This document shows, piece after piece, positions 52,408 through 64,000 of a stretch of DNA of 64,000 nucleotides. The notes under the pieces were generated by a model, which worked only from the letters and a program-made list of their open reading frames with translations, did no database searches and had not been told where the DNA came from. Positions within the stretch are counted from its first letter, which is position 1. Each line of letters opens with the position of its first letter. The position numbers and the translations under genes are program-made. The stretch comes from Xenopus tropicalis (Eukaryota > Chordata > Amphibia > Anura > Pipidae), in assembly GCF_000004195.4 (NCBI RefSeq), contig NC_030684.2:72523392-72587391 (forward strand), read 5' to 3'.

Positions 52408-55400
52408 TATAGGTTTACCTAAGTATGTGGCATGTAGGGGCTCCAATGTGAACATACCCCATATGATCCATCATTTCTGTCATTTCAGCTTCTGCAAAAT
52501 CAACACATTTACATCATTTTGTGTGGGATAACGCTACAAAAAAGTACGCTCACCCCAGAAAGCCATATATTTTGGAAAGTACACATCCCCCCGAATCTAT
52601 AATGGGTACCTGTGTCTTTCTACTCCAAAGTACCAAGCCGCAAAGCATTTCTAAAGTTAGCAATTTTGATGACAATTCCAAAAATCCCCTCAAAGCTTCC
52701 ATTTTGCAGCATCTTATCTCCCACATAGTGTTAGGTACCAAGGTAAAACAACCTAAATTTGAACGCCAGGGATCCACTGAACAGTTTGATGCCCAATATG
52801 TATAGGTTTACCTAAGTATGTGGCATGTAGGGGCTCCAATGTGAACATACCCCATATGATCCATCATTTCTGTCATTTCAGCTTCTGCAAAATCAACACA
52901 TTTACATCATTTTGTGTGGGATAACGCTACAAAAAAGTACGCTCACCCCAGAAAGCCATATATTTTTGGAAAGTACACATTCCCCCGAATCTAAAATGGG
53001 TACCCATGTCTTTCTACTCCAAAGTACCAAGTCGCAAAGCTTTCCTAAAGTTGGCAATTTTGATAATATTTCCAAAAATCCTCTCAAAGCTTCCATTTTG
53101 CAGCATCTTATCTCCCACATAGTGTTAGGTACCAAGGTAAAACACCCTGAACTTGAACGCCAGGGGTCCACTGAACAGTATGATGCCCAATATGTTTAGG
53201 TTTACCTAAGTATGTGGCATGTAGGGGCCCCAATATGAACATACCCCATATGATCCGATATTTCTGTCATTTCAGCTTCTGCAAAATCAACACATTTACA
53301 TCATTTTGTGTGGGATAACGCTACAAAAAAGTACGCTCACCCCAGAAAGCCATATATTTTTGGAAAGTACACATCCCCCCGAATCTATAATGGGTACCTG
53401 TGTCTTTCTACTCCAAAGTACCAAGCCGCAAAGCATTTCTAAAGTTAGCAATTTTGATGACAATTCCAAAAATCCCCTCAAAGCTTCCATTTTGCAGCAT
53501 CTTATCTCCCACATAGTATTAGGTACCAAGGTAAAACAACCTAAATTTGAACGCCAGGGATCCACTGAACAGTTTGATGCCCAATATGTATAGGTTTACC
53601 TAAGTATGTGGCATGTAGGGGCTCCAATGTGAACATACCCCATATGATCTGCCATTTCTGTCATTTCCGCTCCTGCAAAATCAATACATTTACATCATTT
53701 TGTGTGGGACAACGCTACAAAAAAAATACGCTCACCCCAGAAAGCCATATATTTTTGGAAAGTACACATTCCCCCGAATCTAAAATGGTTACCCATGTCT
53801 TTCTACTCCAAAGTACCAAGTTGCAAAGCTTTCCTAAAGTTGCCAATTTTGATAATATTTCCAAAAATCCTCTCAAAGCTTCCAGTTTGCAGCATCTAAT
53901 CTCCCATGTATCATTAGGTACCAAGATAAAATACCCTGAACTTGAACGACAGGGGTCCACTGAACAGTATGATGCCCAATATGTTTAGGTTTACCTAAGT
54001 ATGTGGCATGTAGGGGCCCCAATATGAACCTACCCCCATATGATCCGTCATTTCTGTCATTTCAGCTTCTGCAAAATCAACACATTTACATCATTATATG
54101 TGGGATAATGCTACAAAAAAGTACGCTCACCCCAGAAAGTCATATATTTTTGGAAAGTACACATTCCCCGAACTCTAAAATGGGTACCCATGTATTTCTA
54201 CTCCAAAGTACAGAGCCGCAAAGGTTTCCTAAGTTTGCCAATTTTATGACATTTCCAAAAATCACCTCAAAACTTCCAATATGCAGCATCTTATTTTCTA
54301 TAGGTGATCAGGTACCAAGATAAATCACCCTAAATATGAACCCCAGAGGTCTACTGAACAGTTTGATGCCCATTGTACATAGGTCTATCAAAGCACATGG
54401 CACTTAGAGACCCCAAAATATACCTAGTGCACACTAATTTCATGGCTTACCTTTACCTAATTCATAAACACATGGCAGTTTTTATGTGGGATAGAAACTG
54501 CAGAAATGTAGGGTAACCCCTGAAAACCATATATTTTTGGAAAGTACACGTTCAGACAAATCCAACATGGGTAAAGAGTCCTTTCTACACAAAAGTATCA
54601 ATCTGCAAAGCTTTCCTAAAGCTAGTGGTTTCTATGACATTTCAGAAAATCGCCTAAAAATGTTGCAATTTGCCGCATTTATCTCACACAATTTCTTGCC
54701 TACAAAAGGAAAATCACCCCAACTAGGAACACCTAAGGTCTACTGAACAGTTTGATGCCCTATATGCATAGATTTACTAAACTATGCGGAGTACAGGGGC
54801 CCCCAAATAAAAATAGTGCATATTCATTTTCACGAATGACGCTCCGGCTCGTGCAGTTTTTGCACCCGGTATGTGTATTATGTGCCATAAGAACCCCTAA
54901 CAGTACAGAAACCCTAGAAAACCATACATTTTCTGAAAGTACACATTCTGACAAAACAAAAATGGGTAAATACATCTTTCTACTGCAAACCACCAAACTA
55001 CAAAGATATGCTAAACAGAACGGTTTTTATGACATTTCTGAAAATCGTCACAAAGCTTGCATTTTACCTCATTATGTACCCCCACAATTTGTAACGTATA
55101 AACATAAAACACTCTAAATATGAATGCCAGGGGTCTACTGAACAGTTTGATGCCCTATATGCATAGATTTACTAAACTATGTGGAGTACAGGGGCACCAA
55201 TTGAAAATAGTGCATATGAGTTTTCACGAATGACGCTCCGGCTCGTGCAGTTTTTGCACCCGGTATGTGTATTATGTGCCATAAGAACCCCTAACAGTAC
55301 AGAAACCCTAGAAAACCATACATTTTCTGAAAGTACACATTCTGACAAAACAAAAATGGGTAAATACATCTTTCTACTGCAAACTACCAAACTACAAAGC

Positions 55401-57117
55401 TACACTAAACAGAACGGTTTTTATGACATTTCTGAAAATCGTCACAAAGCTTGCATTTTACCTCATTATGTACCCCCACAATTTGTAACGTATAAACATA
55501 AAACACTCTAAATATGAATGCCAGGGGTCTACTGAACAGTTTGATGCCCTATATGCATAGATTTACTAAACTATGCGGAGTACAGGGGCACCCAAATGAA
55601 AATAGTGCATATGAGTTTTCACGAATGACGCTCCGGCTCGTGCAGTTTTTGCACCCAGTATGTGTATTATGTGCCATAAGAACCCCTAACAGTACAGAAA
55701 CCCTAGAAAACCATACATTTTCTGAAAGTACACATTCTGACAAAACAAAAATGGGTAAATACATCTTTCTACTGCAAACTACCAAACTACAAAGCTACAC
55801 TAAACAGAACGGTTTTTATGACATTTCTGAAAATCGTCACAAAGCTTGCATTTTACCTCATTATGTACCCCCACAATTTGTAACGTATAAACATAAAACA
55901 CTCTAAATATGAATGCCAGGGGTCTACTGAACAGTTTGATGCCCTATATGCATAGATTTACTAAACTATGCAGAGTACAGGGGCACCCAAATGAAAATAG
56001 TGCATATGAGTTTTCACGAATGACGCTCCGGCTCGTGCAGTTTTTGCACCCGGTATGTGTATTATGTGCCATAAGAACCCCTAACAGTACAGAAACCCTA
56101 GAAAACCATACATTTTCTGAAAGTACACATTCTGACAAAATAAAAATGGGTAAATACATCTTTCTACTGCAAACTACCAAACTACAAAGCTATGCTAAAC
56201 AGAACGGTTTTTATAACATTTCTGAAAATCGTCACAAAGCTTGCATTTTGCCCCATTATGTACCCCACATTTCATAACGTACCAACCTAAAACACCCTAA
56301 ATATGAATGCCAGGGGTCTACTGAACAGTTTGATGCCCAATATGCATAGATTTACTAAACTATGTGGGGCACAGAGGAAGCCAAATTGAAATACAGCAGA
56401 CAAAATGTCCATGTGCTAGACAAGTAACAAAGAACAATATGAAATGCAGTAAAATTGCTAAAATCCCCCCCCCAAAAAACTAAAATCAATGTTTTTTTTT
56501 TTTCCTAGTGATATCTGCAATAGAATCACAGTTTGAGTATTCTGGCTTGGGCAAATTAGGTTTACAGACAAAGTAAAGCAAACAACAACTATGCATAACT
56601 AAAAAAGGCAATAAAATGGCACCAAAATCACAGAAAATGTAATAAAAAACACCAAAATAATACACAAAATGTATTGCGCAGTGCGGTTAGCGAATACGCT
56701 ATACGCAATGGCAATAAAACATTTTTTTTAGGCAGGAATAAAAACGATGCGATAAAAAAAATAAAAAAAAATTACAAAAGTGAGTGAGTGAGTAAGTGAG
56801 TGTGTACACATGGCAAAATGTGTTTTGTGTGCGTGTGTGTGTGTGTGTGCAAGTAACTGAGTGTAATAAGTGCTATGAATGTGTGAAAATGTATGTGTGT
56901 GTGTGTAAGTGTGAGTATAAGTGTGTATTAGTGTAATATGTGTGTGTATGTGTGTTTGTGTGTGTAAGTAGCACATACCTGGGATCCATGGAGCTGCAGA
57001 TCGCTGGAATCGCTGAAGATCAGACGCAGGCAGAAGATGCAGCCACAGCAGCAGAAATGGTGAGTAACAGGAAGCAGGGGGGCGGAGGGGGGCGTGCAGG
57101 AAGGAAGGGAGAGAGGA

Positions 57118-57370
57118 GAAAAAGTCGGGCACGTAGAATATACGTGCCCGACTTTTTCTATGGGGCCCCTGGGCGATCGCGCCCCAGGGGCCACTAGTAA
57201 CCCCCCTCTGCGCGTTGTCTAGGGGGTTCCTTACCTTCCGCTTGTTCTCTGCGCTCGGACTAAGCAGCGAGCGCAGAGAACAAGCGAAAGGTAAATAAAA
57301 CGTAGCTCCTACGTGCTGGGCATTCAACGCCTTTTTATAGCAGCACGTAGGAGCTACGTGCTTGGCGCCC
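57118..57370. repeat. Three terminal hairpins of the piggyBac-type element
   Basis: aaaaagtcgggcacgta with tacgtgcccgacttttt (57119-57157); cttgttctctgcgctcg with cgagcgcagagaacaag (57241-57284); acgtagctcctacgtgct with agcacgtaggagctacgt (57300-57360). Perfect or nearly perfect arms. Similar stem structures are known at the ends of Xenopus piggyBac elements. Upstream, 56780-56975 is GT/GAGT simple repeat. Confidence 0.85.
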
Positions 57371-60272
57371 AAAGGGTTAAAATGATTTTGGAACTCCTCA
57401 TTATGTAGGAAAGTATTGTGTAGGGAATGATGTGAATTTAAATGACATTTGTTTCGTAGGATATGCCATATCTGCCATGTTGATATTATCAGTGGGTTGT
57501 CTAATAAGTCCTGTGATAATTCTTGTTTATGATTATTATGAAGTGTGTTTATCAGGTTTATAGGGCTAACAAAGCATGCATCGATATCTATTGTCGTGTA
57601 ATTTGATGTAGAGTTTAACCAGTCCCCTAAGATTCTTATTAGTGCTGCAATATTGTATTGCTTTATGTTGGGGATATTCAGGCCTCCGCACGCTTTCAGC
57701 TGCTGTCATTTCAGCATAATAATCTGGGGCCTCTTGCTATTCCATATAAATGTTCAAAAAATTGAAATTCCTTCAAATATTTTTGTTTCATCAGGAATGG
57801 TAGTGTCTGTAATGGGTACAATGGTTTTGGGAATGCTTTCATTTTAATTAAATTTGCTCTGCCTGTATGTATGATAGAGTATGGTGTTTCCAACTATTTA
57901 TTTCTTCTGAGAGTACTATTTTTGTTCATTTTAAGTTAAGGTTGTAGAGTTTGTGATAATTTTGGGGAATTTGAATTCTGAGATATGTTATACATTCTGA
58001 TGCCCAGGTTAAGTTATAATGTTTAGACCATTTAGGTTGGGTATTGTTGCCTAAAAGAAGGGCTGTAGATTTTTCAAAATTAATGACAAATCCTGAGATT
58101 TCCACAAATTGTTGTATTTCTTCAAATATTAGTTGAAGAGAACTGTTTGGGTCTGATGTACAGAAGCAGAACGTCTGCAAATACTGTTATTTTGATTTCT
58201 CTATGTTCAAAATTCATGCCATCATTTTTTTGTAAAATTCTAAGTAAGGGGTCTATTCCCAGATTGAACAACAAGGGTGAAAAGAGGCATACCTGACGTG
58301 TACCTGACGTGTTGTTATTAAGGATTAATGTATTTTGGGCATTTGCATATATTGCTGTAATAAAATTTGAAAAGGTATGTTCAAATCCCCAAAATTCAAA
58401 TATATTCGAAAGGTGGGACCAAAGGACTTTATCGAATGCCTTCTCTGCATCCAGACTTAGTAGCATGTTGTTGGAGTAGCTAGTTGATATTATTGTCACT
58501 GCTATAGCCACTCTTATGCCTTTTATGGGGTGTTTACCATGAACAAATCCTAACTGGTGTTCTGTAAGTATGTTTGGTAATATGCTTTGCAAGCGATTGG
58601 CCATTATCTTGGCAAGTATCTTAAAATCACAATTTAGAAGAGAAATAGGACATTATGAGTTAAGATTTTCTGGGTTTTTATGGGGTTTGGGAAGGAGAAT
58701 TGTGAAGGCATCATTAAAATGTGGGATTTCTGCCTTTTGAAGGATTATGTTGAATAGATCAGTGAGTATAGGACTTATTTGTAGTTTTAAGAGTTTGAAA
58801 TATTCATTACTATAGCCATCAGGGCCAGGTGATTTAGCATTGGAGAGATTTTTAATTGTATCATTTACCTCCTGCATGGATATATTTGCATTCAACAAGT
58901 CAGTTTGAGCAGTAGTCAGCTTCGGGAGCCCAGCTTTATTAAAAATCAGAGTGGGGTCTTTGTTATTAGGAATATTGGTATATACAGTAACTCAGTAAAA
59001 TGTTTTGAGTTTCAATTTTCGTACGGTCTGTGATTCGGTGGTGACTGTCTGGATCAGTGAGTGCCAGAATATGTTTTTGTGGGCCTTTAGGTTTAGCCAG
59101 CTGTTCCATTAGTCTACCTGTTTTATTAGCCTATTTTTGTTGTGGTCTAGCTTTCTACCTACATAGGCTGTTATAAAGGTGTTGCATGCCTCTTGTGTAT
59201 CTTTGTATTTAATTTCTGATTCTGTTGTGGGGTACAGTACAAATTCCATGTAAGCTTTTTTCACTTGGTTTTGTAAATTGTTTTAGTTTTAGAAAAAGTT
59301 TAGTTTTTTTTCTGACATTTAAGATATAATTTGTCCTTGTATTACAGCTTTAGAGGCTTATTGTATTGTTCTAGAGATTATCATCTTTGTAATTTTCCCA
59401 GGAGGTAATTAGAAATTTACGAAATGAGTTGTTTACCGCCATGTATGATGGGAATTTCCAGTGATAGCTGCTGATAATTGGTTGAATTAGTTTGTATTTT
59501 AAATGGATAGGACTATGATCCGAGATGGCAATGGTCCCTATCTCAGCCGACTGCGTGCGGAAAGCCAACCCTTCTGATAACAGAATGTAGTCTATACATG
59601 AATGCATTTTATGAACATAAGAAAAGTATGTGTAATCCTTTGTCGTCGGGTGGAGTAAATGATATGGGTCGACTAGGGGCCAATGGGACATTAAATAGTT
59701 TTTACTTTCTGTGTGATGGGTATGAGGAGTTTGCCCTAAATATGATCTATCCAATGTTGGGTCTATCACTTTATTAAATTCCCCCCACTAGGATTATGTT
59801 TCCTGTTGCATATTCTAATAAAGTTTGTATCATCTGGACATAAAAAAGGTGGTTGGGTGCATTAGATGCGTTAATGTTTAGGAGGGTATATTGTTCATCA
59901 TTCAGTGTCAAGTTTATCAATAAGTATCTGCCCTCCAGATCTTTTTGTATTGTTGAGATTTGATATGACAATGATTTATTAAAGAGAATCGCTACCCCTC
60001 TTTTTTATGTTTCAAAATTTGCCCTTATGCATTCCTGAATCCAGGTATATTTAAGTGTTACATTGTTATTTTCTTGCCAGTGCGTCTGCTGTAAGAAGAC
60101 TATGGGGCTGATTCACTAAAGGTCGAAAAATGAGTGCTATTTATAGCATGCGTTAAAAATTTTATCACTTCTTATTTTTTTAGAGTTAACGACCGAAGGA
60201 CAAAAGGACACTTGCCATAATTAAAAAGCGATGTTCTTGTCGTTATTTATCTGGCGATGACCAATTTGCAAG

Positions 60273-62744
60273 GTGACAAAGATTATGGAACACCAAGGTA
60301 GGCTGGGGCATGAGAGAGGTGAGAGGAGACACAAACACACTGCAAAACACCAGCAGAGGCCAAAAACCAAAAATGAAAGCCTACAGGAAAAAAGCAGCTT
60401 CTACATTAGAGATTTATCCCACACCACCAAAGCTGCACGTGAAGGGACACTTCCAAAACAAACACCTGCAAATATTCCAAGTTCTGCACATATGTCCAGC
60501 AGTGACAATGAGGAAGAGAGGTCTGGCTACATTAGCAGCCCACAATTTTCTGATATTGAAGGCACAGATAAAGATTATCAGCCAGAGGAAGCAAGTGAAG
60601 TAGAAAGTGAGGAACTTCACACCCACTCCTCACACAAACCAAGCAAGGAACAACAGCAGAAATCTAAAATTTTCTGAATTTGAAAATGAGGCTCTTATAG
60701 AGAAGTTAGTGCCAGTGTATGACAGAATAATCGGAAAATATGCCGCAAAAATAGCTACTGCTGTGAAAAACAGATACTGGAACGACATAGCTGACCATGT
60801 GAACAGTGTCGGGGTCTGTCTCAGGAGTGTGCAGCATTGCAAAAAACGATATCAGGATATCGAAAGGGTCTTAAAGAAAAAACTTGCGGAAGAATCAAGA
60901 TATAGGTACACATCTTACATTGATATTTCTATTTAACACTTGCTCATCTGCTTTTCTCCTCAATCTGCTTTTCCTTTTGGCTTACTGTCTTTCCTTCCGT
61001 TTTTGGTGCTTTCTTTACTTTTATATTATGTATGTATGTATGTATGTATATACATACATACGCATGCCTATCATTATGTGCGCTACTTATGTACCAAAAG
61101 CTGTTGAGTACAACAACAAATTAAGACAGTAAATAGGGGGGTCATTAACATAATATTTCCCAAAATTGGTAATGCCCTGTACTCTCCTTTATGAAGGAGG
61201 ATCATTGTGGAAGCATTGTTCAATACAGAATATAAGGGAGAGCTATGGGAGTTAGCGAGGCCACATAGTAGCAACTTGCCGCATTTTAGTAGGGTTTGTG
61301 TCAGAGCATGCCTTAGTATTGTTACACTTGAAAGTAAAGGAAATTGATTGGGGCAACAATGAGTAAAATAAAGTGACTGCGTTGTTATGGGATTGCTTAT
61401 TGTAGGCAACACAATAAAAGCATTCATATATTTATTTATTTATTTAGGTCTGGAACTGGAGCAGGCCCTTCAAAAAAGGTTTTTTACACAAGCTATGAGG
61501 AGCAGCTTATGCCTTGTATACATGGAGACTGCGTGACTGATGTGGCTGGCGTCTTTGATTCGGACAGAAATGTCAGCAAAGGGTAGGTGTAATGACATTA
61601 ATATAAGTGTATTTTCTCTTGCAGAGAAGCTTAATATTAATGGAATGCAATGTTTTGTAAAACAGATTCATCCTTACCACCACCTGGCAGAAGCAATCAG
61701 GCAGACAATCCTCAGTTTCTACCATTCCAGATAATATTGTTTCCTAATTTTGTAGGACATGTGTTTTGTGTTAGGCTTGTGCAATGGCTTGAGAGTGAAT
61801 TGTGTCCGTGTATATTGCAGGTGTTACAATTCCAGAAGTGCAGTGTATTGCTAATAAGATAGGTGTGTTATTGGACAAGTGTTTCTTGCTGGGTTAGGTG
61901 CAGTCCGTTCATCTTGTACTTTTGGCCAGTTAATCTTTCCAACTTGTTTTTGCCTTTGCACTCTGTATGGCAAAACATTTTACCTTTTTTGCTCATTTGG
62001 AATGAATCAATGTCCACAAATACTTTCTTCAAAATCAACTTTCTAATGTTGTAAAAGAAATGATAAACATTTTTGTCCATGACGTTTTCCTGGCATCATG
62101 AACATCATTCAAAACCTTGAAATTAACTTTTAATTTTTTAAGGTGGAAAACGACACTCGGCTGGACACTCATCAAGTCAGCTCCGCATGCAACACCAAGA
62201 GGCTCCTGAAATGTAAAAAAGAATGTTTAGTGCTTAGGATGATAGTGCAAGACAGTCTGGTGGATTATTAAGTAATTTTGCTCTTTTTTCTGATGATGAC
62301 CCCTCAGAGTCCAAAACCCCAATATCTCATCTTCCCACCTAAATAATGGAAGCTGAAAAAAATCGGTTCCACAAGTCACTCATTAACTATCACAAGTCTT
62401 TGATGAAAAAAATGCACGTTGTACACCTAGATTTGTGTGTTGCCACAACAGCTTACAACGACAGTCAGGCACGACAAGCCTCATACGAGGCAGCTATGTT
62501 AAATCTGCACGAGGAACACTTAAAGGTCCAGCAAAAAAAAATTGCTTTGTTGGAAAAACAAAATTCCATTTTAGAGAACATCAGTAATTCACAACAGGAA
62601 ATGAACAAAAACTTGCTAAGTGTTCTAGAAACCAGTCGAGTAATGCCAACACGCTCTGGTACTAAAGATAGTTCAGGAAGCACTTCTGCAGCTACAACTC
62701 GACAGCTGCATAAAAAAAATGGCCATGTTTTCTTGATGTGCTGA
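60273..62744 (+). pseudogene. Harbinger Myb/SANT-like protein gene (multi-exon, damaged)
   Basis: Exon 1: 60273-60906, acidic N-terminal region then Myb/SANT-like domain (FSEFENEALIEKLVPVYDRI; AVKNRYWNDIADHVNSVG; QHCKKRYQDIERVLKKK). A one-base frame change near 60650 breaks it. Exon 2: about 61448-61582 (SGTGAGPSKKVFYTSYEEQL), donor G|GTAGGT. Exon 3: about 61664-61731; its donor reads CAG|AT where the 30.7-kb copy has CAG|GT, so it is probably lost. Last exon: 62143-62744, with stops in its first part, then a coiled coil (LHEEHLKVQQKKIALLEKQN). Such proteins assist the transposase in DNA binding and nuclear import. Confidence 0.65.
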
Positions 62745-63225
62745 GGGACAGATTTGTTTCAGTTGTTTCATTATACTTACTCACTGTACATTTGCAAGCA
62801 AAGTGTTATTTTACAATTTCTAAGAAATCTTTTATTTTTGGATTTTTCATGGGAAAAGCAATAATATTAATACACATTAGTCCTATGTGCTTATAGTGCT
62901 ATGTAAATAAACATTTCTCTTTTTGCCATTTGTTGTGGGGGGGAGGGGACTCACCCGCTCAAAGGGACATGAGCCTTAGTGGATAAGATCCATTTTTTTT
63001 TAAATATACTATTTGGAACTTAGCTATTGCACCTTTAATGAGTTAATTATTATCAGCAATAAGCAGTTACTCAATCCTAGTTCCTGCCAATGGACAAATG
63101 TTGCATATTGCCACTCACTACTGCTGAGAGAAATACATTAAATGAGCATTTCTTTTGTAAGCGTGCAAATATTTTCACTGTAAATAAAAACAGTATTGTT
63201 TGAGATGTTGTTTTGTGTTTCTTAT

Positions 63226-64000
63226 TTATGGTATTAAAGATTGTAGGTACTTACAGGCAAAGTAATTGTTAATGATTTCTCCCCATACTCGATTGCCTCT
63301 GTCATCAGCACTTTGGACAGGATGTATAGGATAAATTGGGTTATCCAGGTCCTCAGCTACAAACACAGGTAACCCATGCCGGTTAGCTACATTGTGCAGT
63401 ACAGTGCAAGCTACTACTATCTGGGCAACTTTAGTGGGGCTGTACATCAAACTTCCTCCCAACTTGTCCAGGCAGCAGAAGCGGTGTTTTAGAACCCCAA
63501 ATGTTCTCTCGATCACAAACCGCACTCTGACATGTGCTTCATTGAAAGCATATTTGGCCCTTGTACGCGGCCTGGGTATGGGGGTCATCAGCCACCTAGA
63601 ACAAAGGTAGCCAGCATCTCCTGTAATAAAATAAGATGGAATAAGTTGCTGATATCAAATAAGCTGCTTCCAGTCTCCCACTGTGAAAAGAGGGCTCTTT
63701 TGTAACAGATGTGACAGTGTGAGACTGATAGCTGCCACTACAAGTAGCTGCCCTTTTGCAATTGCAAACCATGCTTATGGCAGGCAGGCCCTAGTTTGAC
63801 AGTGGGAGACAGAAAGCAAATGTGGGAAAGTTGTGCTAGACATGACACAAATACTTACCTAAAAGCCACCTGTGAGGCATTTGTCCGGTTTGAAAATCAG
63901 CATAAAGTCCAGACTGCCTTAGGATGTTAGCATTGTATGAGGAGCCTGGAAATTCCGACACAGTGCTCCTGATGTTCATGGTAGTGTCACTGACAACCTG
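63226..64000 (-). CDS. Harbinger transposase (partial, last two exons)
   Basis: Exon 63226-63620 (acceptor TTATTACAG) and exon 63859-64000+ (donor TTAG|GTAAGT) join in frame at the LLG-DAGY boundary. The upstream exon reads VSEFPGSSYNANILRQSGLY then MPHRWLL. The downstream exon reads GDAGYLCSRWLMTPI, then ARAKYAF-like TRAKYAFNEAHVRVRFVIER, TFGVLKHRF, and VACTVLHNVANRHG. This is the HARBI1-type DDE domain: GD.GY supplies the second Asp, and the ERTFG Glu is the third acid. No stop or shift seen here. Function would need the unseen 5' exons. Confidence 0.88.

Larger units (their letters stand above)
49600..56400 (+). repeat. ~394-bp satellite array inside piggyBac-type element
   Basis: About 14 head-to-tail units. 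The type A landmark gtggcatgtaggggc falls at 50005, 50400, 52427, 52820, 53214, 53608 and 54003 (period 393-395 once the Tc1 is removed). Type B units have gaatgccaggggtctactg at 55122, 55516 and 55911. Type A comes in two subtypes (ESTHSPESKM-like and ESTHPPESIM-like translations) that alternate in part. Every unit has ttttggaaagtacacattc and tctttctactccaaa. Near-identical neighbours suggest recent expansion or homogenisation, mainly in type B. Confidence 0.93.
49254..57376. mobile_element. Satellite-filled piggyBac-type element (8.1 kb, no transposase)
   Basis: TTAA at 49250-49253 and 57377-57380. Ends CCCTTTCACTGCCAGC and GCGCCCAAAGGG share the CCCTTT terminus. The L1 reads through continuously if it is removed. 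Ends of this type (TTAACCyTTT followed by tgcCA) are as I recall those of the Xenopus Uribo piggyBac family. The right 260 bp holds three strong hairpins. The interior is a ~394-bp satellite. No transposase. Confidence 0.82.
48571..60103 (-). mobile_element. L1/Tx1-type LINE, split by an 8.1-kb insertion
   Basis: ORF2 runs on the minus strand from 60100 to 57381 and resumes at 49249. Endonuclease part at 59971-59371 (HSCIDYILLS, ISDHSPIHLKY). RT at 58898-57930 (LSNAKSPGPDGYSNEYFKLL; LLSLDAEKAFDKVLWSHL; the FADD-equivalent reads FADVLL). C-terminal block LKACGGLNIPNIKQYNIAAL near 57700-57640. Beyond the insertion is the cysteine motif CPKCNQTEADIFHALWNC at 48790-48737. Several stops and shifts; inactive. 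Its 5' part is cut at 60104 by a Harbinger element. Confidence 0.88.
60104..64000 (+). mobile_element. Harbinger element with both genes, running off the window
   Basis: Left end GGGGCTGATTCACTAAAGGT at 60104 after TAT; it interrupts the endonuclease coding of the L1. It carries a Myb-like gene on the plus strand (60273-62744) and a convergent transposase on the minus strand (63226 to beyond 64000), the standard two-gene Harbinger layout. The right end is not in view. Confidence 0.85.

Noticed and set aside
49600..56400. CRISPR array
   Set aside because: Units are about 394 bp without short repeats and unique spacers, and the DNA is from a vertebrate. It is a satellite.
56728..57372. 214-aa minus-strand ORF with a His/Thr-rich tail
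   Set aside because: The tail is a translated GT/GTGA simple repeat and the rest covers the terminal hairpins of the piggyBac-type element.

Overview
This is vertebrate nuclear DNA, most likely from a clawed frog (Xenopus). The only host gene I can support is an MHC class II beta chain gene on the minus strand. Around it are element types typical of Xenopus: T2/Kolobok-like MITEs with TTAA target sites, Penelope-like elements with GIY-YIG endonucleases, CR1 and L2 LINEs, Harbinger, Tc1, piggyBac and DIRS elements. The species call is inferred from this mix and from the amphibian look of the MHC sequence; no search was run.

Host gene. Exon 1 (signal peptide, 26055-25980), exon 2 (beta-1 domain, 25586-25317) and exon 3 (beta-2 Ig domain, 6207-5926) join in one frame at correct splice sites. 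An X-Y box promoter lies 90-135 bp upstream of the start codon. Intron 1 is 393 bp. Intron 2 is about 19.1 kb and is packed with transposons. I did not find the connecting-peptide/transmembrane exons; they probably lie below position 1.

Region 1-5.9 kb holds a canonical hammerhead ribozyme, a CCAAT-rich minisatellite and a series of nested MITEs. Intron 2 (6.2-25.3 kb) carries three Penelope-like elements or fragments, two CR1 copies, a non-autonomous Harbinger that encodes only a Myb-like protein, and a 2.4-kb LTR retrotransposon at 8784-11219. That LTR element encodes only a Gag protein, and the Gag is fused in frame to an SR-protein RNA-recognition motif. I consider it the most unusual object in the window.

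Region 26-35 kb holds a fourth Penelope-like element split by an L2 LINE and a hAT MITE, a Ngaro/DIRS-like fragment, a decayed Harbinger copy and a dead Tc1 element. Region 35.3-45.15 kb is a large decayed palindrome centred near 38.0 kb. Harbinger MITEs, an L2, a retrovirus-like LTR element with a gag-like ORF, and a CR1 are inserted in it. A second retrovirus-like element (45.16-46.57 kb) separates the palindrome from a DIRS fragment.

Region 48.6-60.1 kb is one minus-strand L1/Tx1-type LINE. It is split by an 8.1-kb piggyBac-type element (TTAA target sites) filled with a satellite of about 394-bp units, and a Tc1 element sits inside one unit. At 60.1 kb a large Harbinger element begins, carrying a Myb-like gene and a convergent transposase that runs off the window. 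Most element genes are broken. The exceptions are the gag-RRM ORF and the Myb-like gene at 13.4-14.8 kb, both of which look open.
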